Source of the DNA: Nonomuraea thailandensis
Lineage (GTDB): Bacteria > Actinomycetota > Actinomycetes > Streptosporangiales > Streptosporangiaceae
Direction: 5' to 3'
DNA length: 64,000 nucleotides
NCBI RefSeq assembly: GCF_024172165.1
Contig: NZ_JAMZEB010000004.1
Span: forward strand, 35,168-99,167
In this document: positions 8,726 to 16,443 of the stretch, piece after piece
Position numbering within the stretch: position 1 is the first letter of the stretch
Layout: the number at the start of each line of letters is the position of its first letter
The notes under the pieces: generated by a model
Database searches by the model: none
Told to the model about the DNA's origin: nothing
The model's input: only the letters and a program-made list of their open reading frames with translations
Program-made: the position numbers and the translations under genes

Positions 8726-9045
8726 AGAACACGTACCCGACGCCGGCGCCGATCAGCGAGCACACCCGCGCTCATGCCCGTGCCGACGCCCTGGCCTGGG
8801 CCAGCTCTCTGACCAAGGAGCGGCACAACCCGCTGAGCGTCATCGGCAACGCCGAGCCGATCTTCGAGTGGCTCGAGGCCGCCCTCGACACCAAGGACCT
8901 GACGCTGCGCCGGCGCGCCGGCCACCAGCAGTGGATCAACGACGACCGCGGCGACGACCCCGACGACGTCGGCCCGGACGACGACCCGGCCGCCTTCCTC
9001 ATGCGCGCGGCCGCCCTGTACGGCGCCATGACCGGCGTCTTCTGA
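8722..9045 (+). CDS. Hypothetical acidic protein, 107 aa
   Basis: It overlaps the upstream gene by four bases (ATGA). The C-terminal half carries a very acidic stretch (DDRGDDPDDVGPDDDP). The N-terminal half is helical with a Trp-containing amphipathic region. No family recognised. An acidic tail of this kind can mimic DNA, but that is only a thought. The position in a tightly packed operon supports a real gene. Confidence 0.55.
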   Translation: MKNTYPTPAPISEHTRAHARADALAWASSLTKERHNPLSVIGNAEPIFEWLEAALDTKDLTLRRRAGHQQWINDDRGDDPDDVGPDDDPAAFLMRAAALYGAMTGVF

Positions 9046-9163
9046 CCTCCCGCACAGCACGACGGGCGCGCATCACCGCGGCGAATCCGCCAAGACCTCC
9101 GCGGCGAGCGCGCCCACCAAGCCCACTCGATCCGAACGAAACCGGAAAGGGCTGATTCCCATC

Positions 9164-9766
9164 ATGACGCACACCGCCAACAGCGCCGTCGCGGCCACCG
9201 AGCGAGCCACAGAGCTGGCCACCGAGCTGACCGTCGCCGTGCTGCTGAGCGAGTACGAGACGCTCAAGGCCGAACAACGCTCCCGCATCAGGTTCCGCGA
9301 CAACCTGCTGTACGCGATGCTCACCGCGGCCGCCGCGATCGCCGCCGTCACCGCCACCGCGCAGCGGCTGGAGCTGCTGCTGGTGCTCTCCCTGGCCGGG
9401 CTGGTGCTCGGCTGGACACACACGCACAACGACCACATGATCACGTCGATCGGCACGTACGTGCGCGAGCGGCTGGGGCCGCGCCTGCACGGCCTGGTCG
9501 ACGACGCCACCGACATCCCGATGTTCGAGTGGGAGACCGAGCACCGCAGCCCCGACCGCCGGCGTGCGTCGCGCCGGCGGCTGCAGCTGGCGGTGAACCT
9601 CGCCGCGTTCTGCCTGCCGCCGCTGGCCGCCCTGGTGCTGGTCTGGGCCGTGGGCCCGCACAGCCCGGCGGTGCTGGCCGTCTCCTTCGCCGAGCTGGCC
9701 GTCATGGCCATGCTGACCGCCCAGATCACCCGGTACGCCGAGCTCGGCGCAGGGGGTGGACGATGA
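9164..9766 (+). CDS. Four-span membrane protein next to a Pycsar-type effector
   Basis: ATG 9164 gives 200 aa; only a weak GGAAAGGG lies upstream, about 13 bases away. An N-terminal helix (ELTVAVLLSEYETLKAEQRS) precedes two membrane spans at about 48-85. A central soluble loop (about 90-140) and two more spans (about 145-195) follow. The last codons overlap the next gene (ATGA at 9763-9766). That gene is a Pycsar effector-like membrane protein, so the two are coupled and may form one membrane complex. The general layout (2+2 spans with a soluble hinge) recalls SLATT-like proteins, but I cannot confirm the family. Confidence 0.6.
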   Translation: MTHTANSAVAATERATELATELTVAVLLSEYETLKAEQRSRIRFRDNLLYAMLTAAAAIAAVTATAQRLELLLVLSLAGLVLGWTHTHNDHMITSIGTYVRERLGPRLHGLVDDATDIPMFEWETEHRSPDRRRASRRRLQLAVNLAAFCLPPLAALVLVWAVGPHSPAVLAVSFAELAVMAMLTAQITRYAELGAGGGR

Positions 9767-10338
9767 CCGCCACCCGCCCCAACACCAGCACCACCGGCAC
9801 CAGCACCAGCACCAGCACCAGCACCACCGACGCCGCCTTCCCCGGCGCGCCCGCCCGGCTGCTGCGCGAACTGGAGGTCGTACGCGCCGAACTGGCCCGC
9901 GTCGACGCCAAAGCCACCGCGCTGATCGGCTGGGCCGGGACCGCCCTGGCCATCCTGGCCGCGGCCGCGAGCATCACCCGCCTGCCGCTGGCCGCGCTGG
10001 CGGCGGTCATCACCGCCGTCATGCTGCTGGCCGCCGCGGTGGCCACGCTGCTGGGCGTGATCCGGCCCGCCCTGCCCACCCGGCGCCAGCGCGGCCGCGC
10101 CGGGGCCGGCTACGGCTTCGTCTGGCACGCCGCCGCCGGCGACGTCGGCGAGCTCATCGCCGGGCTCGCCTGCGACGCGAGCGGCGTCAGCCAGCAGCTG
10201 GGCGAGGAACTGCTGCAGGCATCCAAGCTGACCGCCCGCAAGTACCGGTGGCTGCGCCTGGCCGTGCACCTGCTGCTGGGCGCGCTGCCGGCGATGGCGA
10301 CCGCCCTGCCGCTGACCCTGCTGGGGAGGAGCGCATGA
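9763..10338 (+). CDS. Pycsar effector-family membrane protein (PycTM-like)
   Basis: ATG 9763 overlaps the previous stop and gives 191 aa. After a Thr/Ser-repeat leader (TGTSTSTSTSTT), residues 30-190 follow the PycTM pattern. A helix ending in ELARVDAKATALIGWAGTAL is followed by two spans, a soluble helix, then LTARKYRWLRLAVHLLLG and a final span. In Pycsar immunity such proteins are gated by cCMP or cUMP and disrupt the membrane (family knowledge). No pyrimidine cyclase gene is visible in this window, so here it is an orphan. Many actinomycete plasmids carry such orphans, and the role may be surface exclusion or spread rather than phage defence. Confidence 0.65.
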   Translation: MTATRPNTSTTGTSTSTSTSTTDAAFPGAPARLLRELEVVRAELARVDAKATALIGWAGTALAILAAAASITRLPLAALAAVITAVMLLAAAVATLLGVIRPALPTRRQRGRAGAGYGFVWHAAAGDVGELIAGLACDASGVSQQLGEELLQASKLTARKYRWLRLAVHLLLGALPAMATALPLTLLGRSA

Positions 10339-11027
10339 AGCCCCTGCAGACCGTCGACGCGCTGGCCGACGCCGTCGTGCTCACCCCGCTCCCGTACGCC
10401 TACGAAAGCTACGACCAGGACCAGGTCGTCACCACGACCGCCTACACCACACGCGAGCCTGGCCTGCTGGTGCGCAGCCGCAACCCGGAAGACGGCGAGG
10501 ACGGGCCGCGCTGGCTGGTCGTGCATTGGCACGGCGAGGCGATCCAGGGCCGGCACGACTACACCTCGCCCTGGCAGGCCCTGATGGCCGCCGACCGGCT
10601 CGGCGCGCTCGGCGTCGACTGGCGGCAGACCAGCCAGACCCTCAAGGCCACCGGCACGCCGGACGGGCTGTGGAACGCGCTGCTGGGCGGGGCGCTGATC
10701 GACCGCGCTGGCGCGATCCTCAAGGCCGTCACCAGCGACGACGAGGACCGTTACGACCACTACGACCCCGTCATGGACCTGCTGGCCGCCGGCTGGAGTC
10801 CGGAGGCGCTCACCGCCCGGCTCACCGAGCCCGGTAGCGAGCTCCCGCTGACGGACCTGCTGACAGCGCTGCTGGCCGCGCTGGCGCCCGTGGACGGGCG
10901 GCCACCATGGTGCGGGCACTGCCTGGCCGTCGCCCGCCAGACGGTGGACGAGCGCGGCTGGCTGACGCAGTGCCCGCAGTGCCATCCCATGCCGGAGGCG
11001 GCGGGCACTGCGGAGTGTCCGTCGTGA
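10335..11027 (+). CDS. Hypothetical protein with C-terminal CxxC pair, 230 aa
   Basis: ATG 10335 overlaps the previous stop (ATGA). The middle is acidic (TSDDEDRYDHYD). The C-terminus carries WCGHC and CPQCH, a likely four-cysteine/histidine zinc knuckle. No known family. It is coupled at both ends (GTGA overlap with the next gene), so it belongs to the same polycistron. Function unknown. Confidence 0.55.
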   Translation: MKPLQTVDALADAVVLTPLPYAYESYDQDQVVTTTAYTTREPGLLVRSRNPEDGEDGPRWLVVHWHGEAIQGRHDYTSPWQALMAADRLGALGVDWRQTSQTLKATGTPDGLWNALLGGALIDRAGAILKAVTSDDEDRYDHYDPVMDLLAAGWSPEALTARLTEPGSELPLTDLLTALLAALAPVDGRPPWCGHCLAVARQTVDERGWLTQCPQCHPMPEAAGTAECPS

Positions 11028-11476
11028 GCAAGGCCAGGCTGCCGTTCTGGGACCCGTCCGGGTCCCGGTTCGGCGGCCTGCCCACCTACCCGTGGAAGAT
11101 GGCCCCGCCCCACCTGGCCACGAAACGCCAGCTGGCCGCCGACGGGCTGCGCCCGGGCGGGCAGCCGGTGTGCGCGCAGGTCATGTGGCGCACCACCACG
11201 AACGGCGGCCGCGCCGCCGGCGTCCCGCGGACCACCGGTGTCGCCTACCTGTATGACCGGGCGCTGGCCAAGCCCAAGCGCGAGCCCAGCCCGGCCCAGC
11301 TGGAGGCGATCGCCAAGGCCTTGCGCGCCCGCCGTCTCTGCCCGCAGTGCGGCATCGAGAAGGACTACTGCCTGCCCAAACGCTACGGCGTCTGCCTCGA
11401 TTGCCACGAGCAAGGACAGGCCGGCGCCACCCCGGCCGAGCCATCCCGCTCCGACGACCGCCGGGAGCCCTCGTGA
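11024..11476 (+). CDS. RRQRL-motif-type zinc-binding protein
   Basis: GTG 11024 overlaps the previous stop. The 150-aa protein begins ARLPFWDPSGSRFGGLPTYP and continues LATKRQLAADGLRPGGQPV. This matches an actinomycete plasmid family named for an RRQRL motif, here degraded to KRQLA. A CPQCG plus CLDC pair near the C-terminus is the likely zinc site. The family is found beside transfer genes but has no known function. Its stop overlaps the start of the split DUF5131 gene (GTGA). Confidence 0.65.
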   Translation: MSKARLPFWDPSGSRFGGLPTYPWKMAPPHLATKRQLAADGLRPGGQPVCAQVMWRTTTNGGRAAGVPRTTGVAYLYDRALAKPKREPSPAQLEAIAKALRARRLCPQCGIEKDYCLPKRYGVCLDCHEQGQAGATPAEPSRSDDRREPS

Positions 11477-12297
11477 GCACGACCTCGCGCATCGAATGGA
11501 CCCAGGCCACGTGGAACCCGACGACCGGCTGCGACCGCATCTCCCCGGGCTGTGATCACTGCTACGCGCTCACCCTGGCCAAACGCCTCAAGGCCATGGG
11601 ATCAGCGAAGTACCAGCAGGACGGCGACCCGCGCACCAGCGGCCCCGGGTTCGGCGTCACGGTTCACCAGGCGGCGATGCTCGAGCCGCTGCGGTGGCGC
11701 ACGCCGCGCAAGGTGTTCGTCAACTCGATGAGCGACCTCGGGCACGCGCGCGTCGGCAGGGCGGCGCAGGCCCGCATCTGGGCGGTCATGGCACTCACAG
11801 GGCGACACCAGTTCCAGGTGCTCACCAAACGCCCCAAGCGGCTGGCAGCCGTGCTGGGCGACCCACGCTTCCAGCGCGAGGTCGCCGAGCAGGCCACCGA
11901 CCTGATCGCCAGCCAGTTCTGGCGGAGCTGGCAGCTGGACCTGGGTGGCCAGCGTCTCGCGGGAGACTCGGGTTTCGGCGCACGGTGGAGCACGGAGCAC
12001 ACCGCCGCCGGGCCGCTGTGGGTGCCGCCGTGGCCGCTGCCGAACGTGTGGGCCGGCACCTCCATCGAGTCCGACGACTACTGCTGGCGCGCCGACGCGC
12101 TCCGTGCGACCCCGGCCACGATCAGGTTCCTCTCGCTGGAGCCGCTGCTGGGCCCCGTGCCGTCACTGGACCTGTCGGGAATCGACTGGGTCATCGTCGG
12201 CGGGGAGAGCGGTCCGCAGCACCGGCCGCTGGACCTGACCTGGGTGAGGGACATCCGGGACCGCTGTGTCGATCTTCACATTCCTCTCTTCTTCAAG
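11473..12297 (+). pseudogene. DUF5131 (phage Gp37/Gp68 family) gene, 5' part, interrupted
   Basis: GTG 11473 starts a 275-codon segment closely similar to the intact copy at 13098. It has the cysteine set GCDRISPGCDHCYA (C-x6-C-x2-C). Homology stops abruptly after HIPLFFK at 12297. The missing tail (QVGGPTPKAGGRLLDGRTW) reappears in frame at 17723. The two parts rejoin to 307 aa, against 304 aa for the other copy. The frame reads on into the inserted DNA to 13101, giving a chimeric 542-aa product if translated. The gene was in an operon, with GTGA and ATGA overlaps at its two ends. Confidence 0.85.
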
Positions 12298-12302
12298 CTT
12301 CT

Positions 12303-12309
12303 CTGCACT
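12303..12309 (+). repeat. Left terminal inverted repeat CTGCACT of the element
   Basis: CTGCACT lies 5 bases inside the left junction and its complement AGTGCAG (17707-17713) lies 9 bases inside the right junction. The following bases are also partly matched (GATCT versus ATCT on the complement). These are candidate recombinase core sites. The repeat is short, so chance is possible. Confidence 0.4.
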
Positions 12310-12321
12310 GATCTTGATCGG

Positions 12322-13032
12322 TCAGGTTCCGCGCATGACGGCGCATTCGTCGATCCATCGGGCGAGGATGCTCAGGGCGGCGAGGCATTCGAGGGCTTTT
12401 TGTTCGTCCCAGTCGGGTCCGTGTTCGTGTGCTGCATGGTTGCGGATGCCGGAGAAACATCCCTCGGCGAACGGTCGAAGGGCTCGGTTGCGGCTCTTGA
12501 TCGTCAGGTCGGTCTGGTCGCCTGGCAGCCGCAGGTAGACCTGTCCCGACTTGGGCTTGTCGGTGAAGACCTGGTTCATCAGGTCGGTGTCGAAGACATC
12601 TGTGCGTCCGACCTTGGCTTGGGTGTGGGCGTTGACGGCGTTGGCTGCGACGTCGACCGCCTTCCGGTAGTGCTTGCTCTCCCAGAAAGTTCGGGCTGCG
12701 TCCCAGATCCAGGGATGGAACTGGTCTGCGGGCATGGTCGGAGCGTCGGGAGCAAGGTTGGTCGCCCACGCGTCCATGTCGTCGAGGATGCCCAGCCCGC
12801 GATGGACCAGGTTGCGGGCCATGGCTTCGCCGGCCATCTGGTCGAGGTTGAGTTCCTCGGCGAACTTGGGCTCGAGAGCTCCCAGGATCTTTCTGATCGT
12901 CGGCTCGGCTCGGTAGAGCTCTTGGCGGAGTTTGTCGTCACCGAGAATGTCGCCTGGACGGCGGGTCTGCTCGTAGCGCAGAACCAGGCTGTCGAACTCT
13001 TCGAGGCGCTGACGCATCCACTGCCGATTCAT
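12322..13032 (-). CDS. TIGR02391 (Ymh) family protein with HEPN-like motif
   Basis: The 236-aa product starts at ATG 13032. The C-terminal half matches TIGR02391: FHPWIWDAARTFWESKHYRK, then AVNAHTQAKVG, FAEGCFSGIRNHAAHEH and LAALSILARWIDE. RNHAAH fits the RN-x3-H pattern of HEPN ribonucleases, which serve in abortive-infection and toxin systems. The family's activity is not established to my knowledge, so toxin action is an inference. The N-terminal half is helical and has no recognised domain. It is cargo of the recombinase element, facing the left junction only 24 bases away. Confidence 0.75.
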   Translation of the reverse strand: MNRQWMRQRLEEFDSLVLRYEQTRRPGDILGDDKLRQELYRAEPTIRKILGALEPKFAEELNLDQMAGEAMARNLVHRGLGILDDMDAWATNLAPDAPTMPADQFHPWIWDAARTFWESKHYRKAVDVAANAVNAHTQAKVGRTDVFDTDLMNQVFTDKPKSGQVYLRLPGDQTDLTIKSRNRALRPFAEGCFSGIRNHAAHEHGPDWDEQKALECLAALSILARWIDECAVMRGT

Positions 13033-13097
13033 GGCAGAACTGTAGAACGGATCAGCGAACCCAGGCTCCCGATTTTCGCTGGGCTGGGGATGGCGTC

Positions 13098-14012
13098 GTG
13101 AGCACCGCGACGTCCATTGAGTGGACCGAGGTCACGTGGAATCCAACCACCGGATGTGACCGGATTTCGCCGGGATGTGACAACTGCTATGCGCTGACCC
13201 TGGCCAAGCGCCTCAAGGCCATGGGCCAGGCCAAGTATCAAAACGACGGCGATCCACGAACGTCTGGCCCCGGGTTCGGCGTCACGGTTCACGAGACGGC
13301 GATGCTCGAGCCGTTGAACTGGCGGACCCCTCGCAAGGTGTTCGTCAATTCGATGAGCGACATCGGGCACGTCCGAATCCCGAATAGCGCGATTGCTCGC
13401 ATATGGGCCGTTATGGCCTTGACGGCCCGTCATCAATTCCAGGTCCTCACCAAGCGCCCCAAGCGGCTGGCGACCCTACTGGCCAGTCCGTCGTTCCAGC
13501 GGGAAGTCGCTGAGCACGCCGGCGAGTTGATCGCGAGCCGGTTCTGGCGAAGGTGGCAGCTCGACCTGGACGGTCAGCGCCTCGCCGGCGACTCGGGTCT
13601 CGGCGCGCAGTGGAGCACGGAGCGAACCGCCGACGGACCGCTGTGGTTGCCGCCGTGGCCGCTTCCGAATGTGTGGGTCGGCACCTCGATCGAGTCCGAC
13701 GACTACTGCTGGCGCGCCGACGCATTGCGTATGACCCCGGCAGCGATCAGGTTCCTCTCGCTGGAGCCGTTGCTGGGCCCGCTGCCGTCCCTAGACCTAG
13801 CCGGGATCGACTGGGTGATCATCGGTGGGGAGAGCGGCCCAGGACATCGGCCCTTGGACTTGGCATGGGTGCGGGAGATCCGGGACCGGTGTGCGGGCCT
13901 GCCCACAGCCCTGTTTTTCAAGCAAATCGGCGGGCCGACACCGAAAGCCGGCGGCCGGTTGCTGGACGGCCGGACGTGGGATGAGTACCCGACCGAGGTC
14001 AGCCGTGGCTGA
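13098..14012 (+). CDS. Intact DUF5131 (phage Gp37/Gp68 family) protein
   Basis: GTG 13098 gives 304 aa. The cysteines C20, C27 and C30 (GCDRISPGCDNCYA) are followed by QVLTKRPKRL, LPNVWVGTSIESDD, RFLSLEPLLGP and WVIIGGESGPGHRPL. All are hallmarks of this family, which resembles radical-SAM-like phage proteins with an altered cysteine spacing. The product is unknown. The family is often beside a three-Cys-motif partner protein (TcmP); none is seen here. It is roughly 80% identical by eye to the split copy at 11473, and its own FFKQ site is uninterrupted. It converges on the recombinase gene 10 bases away. Confidence 0.85.
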   Translation: MSTATSIEWTEVTWNPTTGCDRISPGCDNCYALTLAKRLKAMGQAKYQNDGDPRTSGPGFGVTVHETAMLEPLNWRTPRKVFVNSMSDIGHVRIPNSAIARIWAVMALTARHQFQVLTKRPKRLATLLASPSFQREVAEHAGELIASRFWRRWQLDLDGQRLAGDSGLGAQWSTERTADGPLWLPPWPLPNVWVGTSIESDDYCWRADALRMTPAAIRFLSLEPLLGPLPSLDLAGIDWVIIGGESGPGHRPLDLAWVREIRDRCAGLPTALFFKQIGGPTPKAGGRLLDGRTWDEYPTEVSRG

Positions 14013-14022
14013 TCTGACTGCC

Positions 14023-16443
14023 TCATTGAGGGCCTCGAGTGGTCGGCATCCCGAGGGAGACCGGGCCGCTGGCGGCGGCTCGCTGGGCTTGGAGCCGCTT
14101 GCTGCGCAGGAACTTCAGGGTGAGGTCGAGTCCTTCGACCTCACCATGCCACTCTTCCTCGATCGCGCGTTGGCGGCGGGCCAACAGGTCGTGCTCCATC
14201 TCCTCCAGGCGAGGCAGCATCTTGGGGTTGATCGACAGCATCGGGCAGCGGATGCAGGCGTGTTCGTGCTGGCAGGGGGTGCCGTAGGGGCGTCCGCAGG
14301 AGCCGAGTTCGACCTTGCGCTTGTCGAAGTGGTCTTGGAAATCGTCCCATTCCTCGGTGGTGGGCTGCCGGTACTCGCTGTCGGGCCGTCGGGCTCGGCG
14401 CCGGTCGAGGAAGTCCTGGTAGTGGGCGATGACGTCGTCGTCGAAGACCGCGACGTAGCCGCGAGTGGTCTGGATGTCGAGGTGGCCGAGCAGGGCCGCC
14501 CCGATGTGGATCGGCAATCCGTTGTTGACCAGTTCGGTCGCGAAAAGCCGCCGGAAGTCGTGCGGCGAGAATCGGATCTCGCCGAACTGCGGATGTGCGG
14601 GGATCAGGGCCTTGGCCGCTTCCAGGACGATCACTCGGACCGCACTGATCGACAGGGCGCGAGGTGTTCCGCTCTGGACGCGCTGGAACAGGTAGGGCAG
14701 GGGCTCGCACCAGGTGCGCTCGTGCTGGTCATAGCGGGGGCAGACAGGGACGGTCCCGTACTCGGCGCGGTGCCGTCGGATGATCTGCGCGACGACGTGG
14801 AACAGCTCGGCGGACATGGGGATGATGCGTTCGCGGTCGCTTTTGGACGGGCTGACCACCAGCAGCGCGACGACTTCGCCGGTGGGCCGTTGGTATTGGC
14901 GGACGCTCAGGTGGGTCAGCTCGACCAGTTCCTCGCGGCGCAGCCCGGCAAGCCGCAGCGTCTCGACGATCGCCCACTGCCAGAACGCGCGGTCTTCGTC
15001 CTGGGACAAGCGGACCAGCTCGCCGGTCTGGGTGTTGATGACGCGGACGGGTTCGCTGCCCAGCAGGCTGGGCTGGCGTTGGGCGGTCTTGCTGGAAGCC
15101 CGCTGCCAGGTGACGCCGTGGAGGTCGAACCGTTCTCCGAGTCCGACCTGCTGAGCGGCGTCCAGGAGGGTGCGAAGCCGCTGCCATTCGTCGTTGACGT
15201 GCTGGGACAGGATCGCCAGCAGCGGTTGGCGGTCGCGGGTCCGGTTGGCCATCCGTTCCCGCAGCCGACGGCGGCGCAGGTGGAACCAGCGCAGGTCGGC
15301 GTCGCGGATCGGGCATGGGGCGACCCAGCGTCCCCACCGTTCGGGCTCGGCGGCCGACCAGGTCTGAAGGTCGAGGTAGAACGCTCGGACCGACAGGAAC
15401 GGCGTGTCGATGTGCTCGCGGGGCTTGCCGTCTCGGCGGACCAGAAGTCGTTGCTTCCACTCCTGGACGGTCTCTTCGCTGAGCCGCAGGTCCGTCTGCT
15501 CGGGGTTGACCTCTTCGACGATCTTCCAGAACAGCTGGGCCAGGGAGCGGACCAGGTTCTCCATGGTCGAGTAGTCGACCTCGACGGAGCGGCGGCGGAC
15601 GTAGTCCACGATCAGGTCACGGATCTCGGTGTTGCGCAGCTGGTGGCGGTCCACCAGCTCTTCGATGGAACGGCGGCCTTTGATCCTGGCGTCCTGCAGG
15701 GTCTGCGGCACCCAGGCGGGGAACCGGCCCATGGCGTGCAGCACCGGCCAGGCCCCGCTGACCCCGGCTGCGGGGTTGTCCTGGGCGTACTTCATCAGGG
15801 CGCCGGGGGTGAGGTCGGCCAGGTCGATGCCGAAGACCGTCAGTGCTCGGCACAGGCTCCCAGCGGCCTTCTTGCGCAGGTCGGCGCTGACCGGATGGGC
15901 GGCGAGGCGGTCGAAGAACTCCTCAAGCAGCGGATCGGCCGCGATCGTGCGGAACCTGCGGACGTACTGCGGCGCGACGTTGGCCTGCATCGCCGCCATC
16001 GACGGCTGGATCAGCCGCATGGCGAAGGCCGCACCCGTAGCGGTGAGAAGCCGGCTGCGCCCTTTGGAGTCGTCGCCGGCCAGATCAGCGACGGGACGGT
16101 CCCGCTCGTTGAACCCGGCGGCCTCCCACCGCTGCTGCCAGCTCTGCCCGGGGTGTTCGGCCAGGTGTTCCAGCAGGCACCGCATCCCATGCCGGTAGTT
16201 GTCCAGCGTGTTGCGGGAAACGTCAGCGAAGGCGTCCCTGACGGCGGTGACGACCTCGTCGATCGTGGCGGCCGACAGCTCGCCCACGGGCCGGGGAGGG
16301 TTGTCCGGAACGGGCGGCTCCTCCGCGATGATCAGCGTCGTCTGGGAGGGAATGGACAGCACGCCCGGGTCGCTGGCGTGGCGACGGATCCGGTTCGTGG
16401 TCGCGTTGGATCGCATGTTCGGCCCGGCGGCGGTATCAGTCAC
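14023..16443 (-). CDS. Large tyrosine recombinase, TnpB-like, 806 aa
   Basis: GTG 16443 starts within the end of the partner recombinase gene (8-base overlap). The C-terminal half holds the catalytic set: Arg in AGLRREELVEL, a Lys-bearing PSKSDRERIIP turn, HDFRR, a GH (LLGHLDIQTTRGY) and the tyrosine nucleophile in TRGYVAVF. A cysteine/histidine cluster follows (CGRPYGTPCQHEHACIRCP), typical of TnpB-type recombinases with zinc-knuckle tails. It presumably acts with the 417-aa enzyme to excise and insert the element, as TnpA and TnpB do in Tn554. Confidence 0.85.
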   Translation of the reverse strand: MTDTAAGPNMRSNATTNRIRRHASDPGVLSIPSQTTLIIAEEPPVPDNPPRPVGELSAATIDEVVTAVRDAFADVSRNTLDNYRHGMRCLLEHLAEHPGQSWQQRWEAAGFNERDRPVADLAGDDSKGRSRLLTATGAAFAMRLIQPSMAAMQANVAPQYVRRFRTIAADPLLEEFFDRLAAHPVSADLRKKAAGSLCRALTVFGIDLADLTPGALMKYAQDNPAAGVSGAWPVLHAMGRFPAWVPQTLQDARIKGRRSIEELVDRHQLRNTEIRDLIVDYVRRRSVEVDYSTMENLVRSLAQLFWKIVEEVNPEQTDLRLSEETVQEWKQRLLVRRDGKPREHIDTPFLSVRAFYLDLQTWSAAEPERWGRWVAPCPIRDADLRWFHLRRRRLRERMANRTRDRQPLLAILSQHVNDEWQRLRTLLDAAQQVGLGERFDLHGVTWQRASSKTAQRQPSLLGSEPVRVINTQTGELVRLSQDEDRAFWQWAIVETLRLAGLRREELVELTHLSVRQYQRPTGEVVALLVVSPSKSDRERIIPMSAELFHVVAQIIRRHRAEYGTVPVCPRYDQHERTWCEPLPYLFQRVQSGTPRALSISAVRVIVLEAAKALIPAHPQFGEIRFSPHDFRRLFATELVNNGLPIHIGAALLGHLDIQTTRGYVAVFDDDVIAHYQDFLDRRRARRPDSEYRQPTTEEWDDFQDHFDKRKVELGSCGRPYGTPCQHEHACIRCPMLSINPKMLPRLEEMEHDLLARRQRAIEEEWHGEVEGLDLTLKFLRSKRLQAQRAAASGPVSLGMPTTRGPQ

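Noticed and set aside
9782..9830. ACCAGC/ACCGGC short repeats as a regulatory array
   Set aside because: They lie inside the Thr/Ser leader of the Pycsar-type gene and are explained by simple codon repetition.
12298..13101. Extension of the split DUF5131 frame through the inserted element
   Set aside because: It is antisense to the TIGR02391 gene and has no homology; the frame is open by chance because of high GC.
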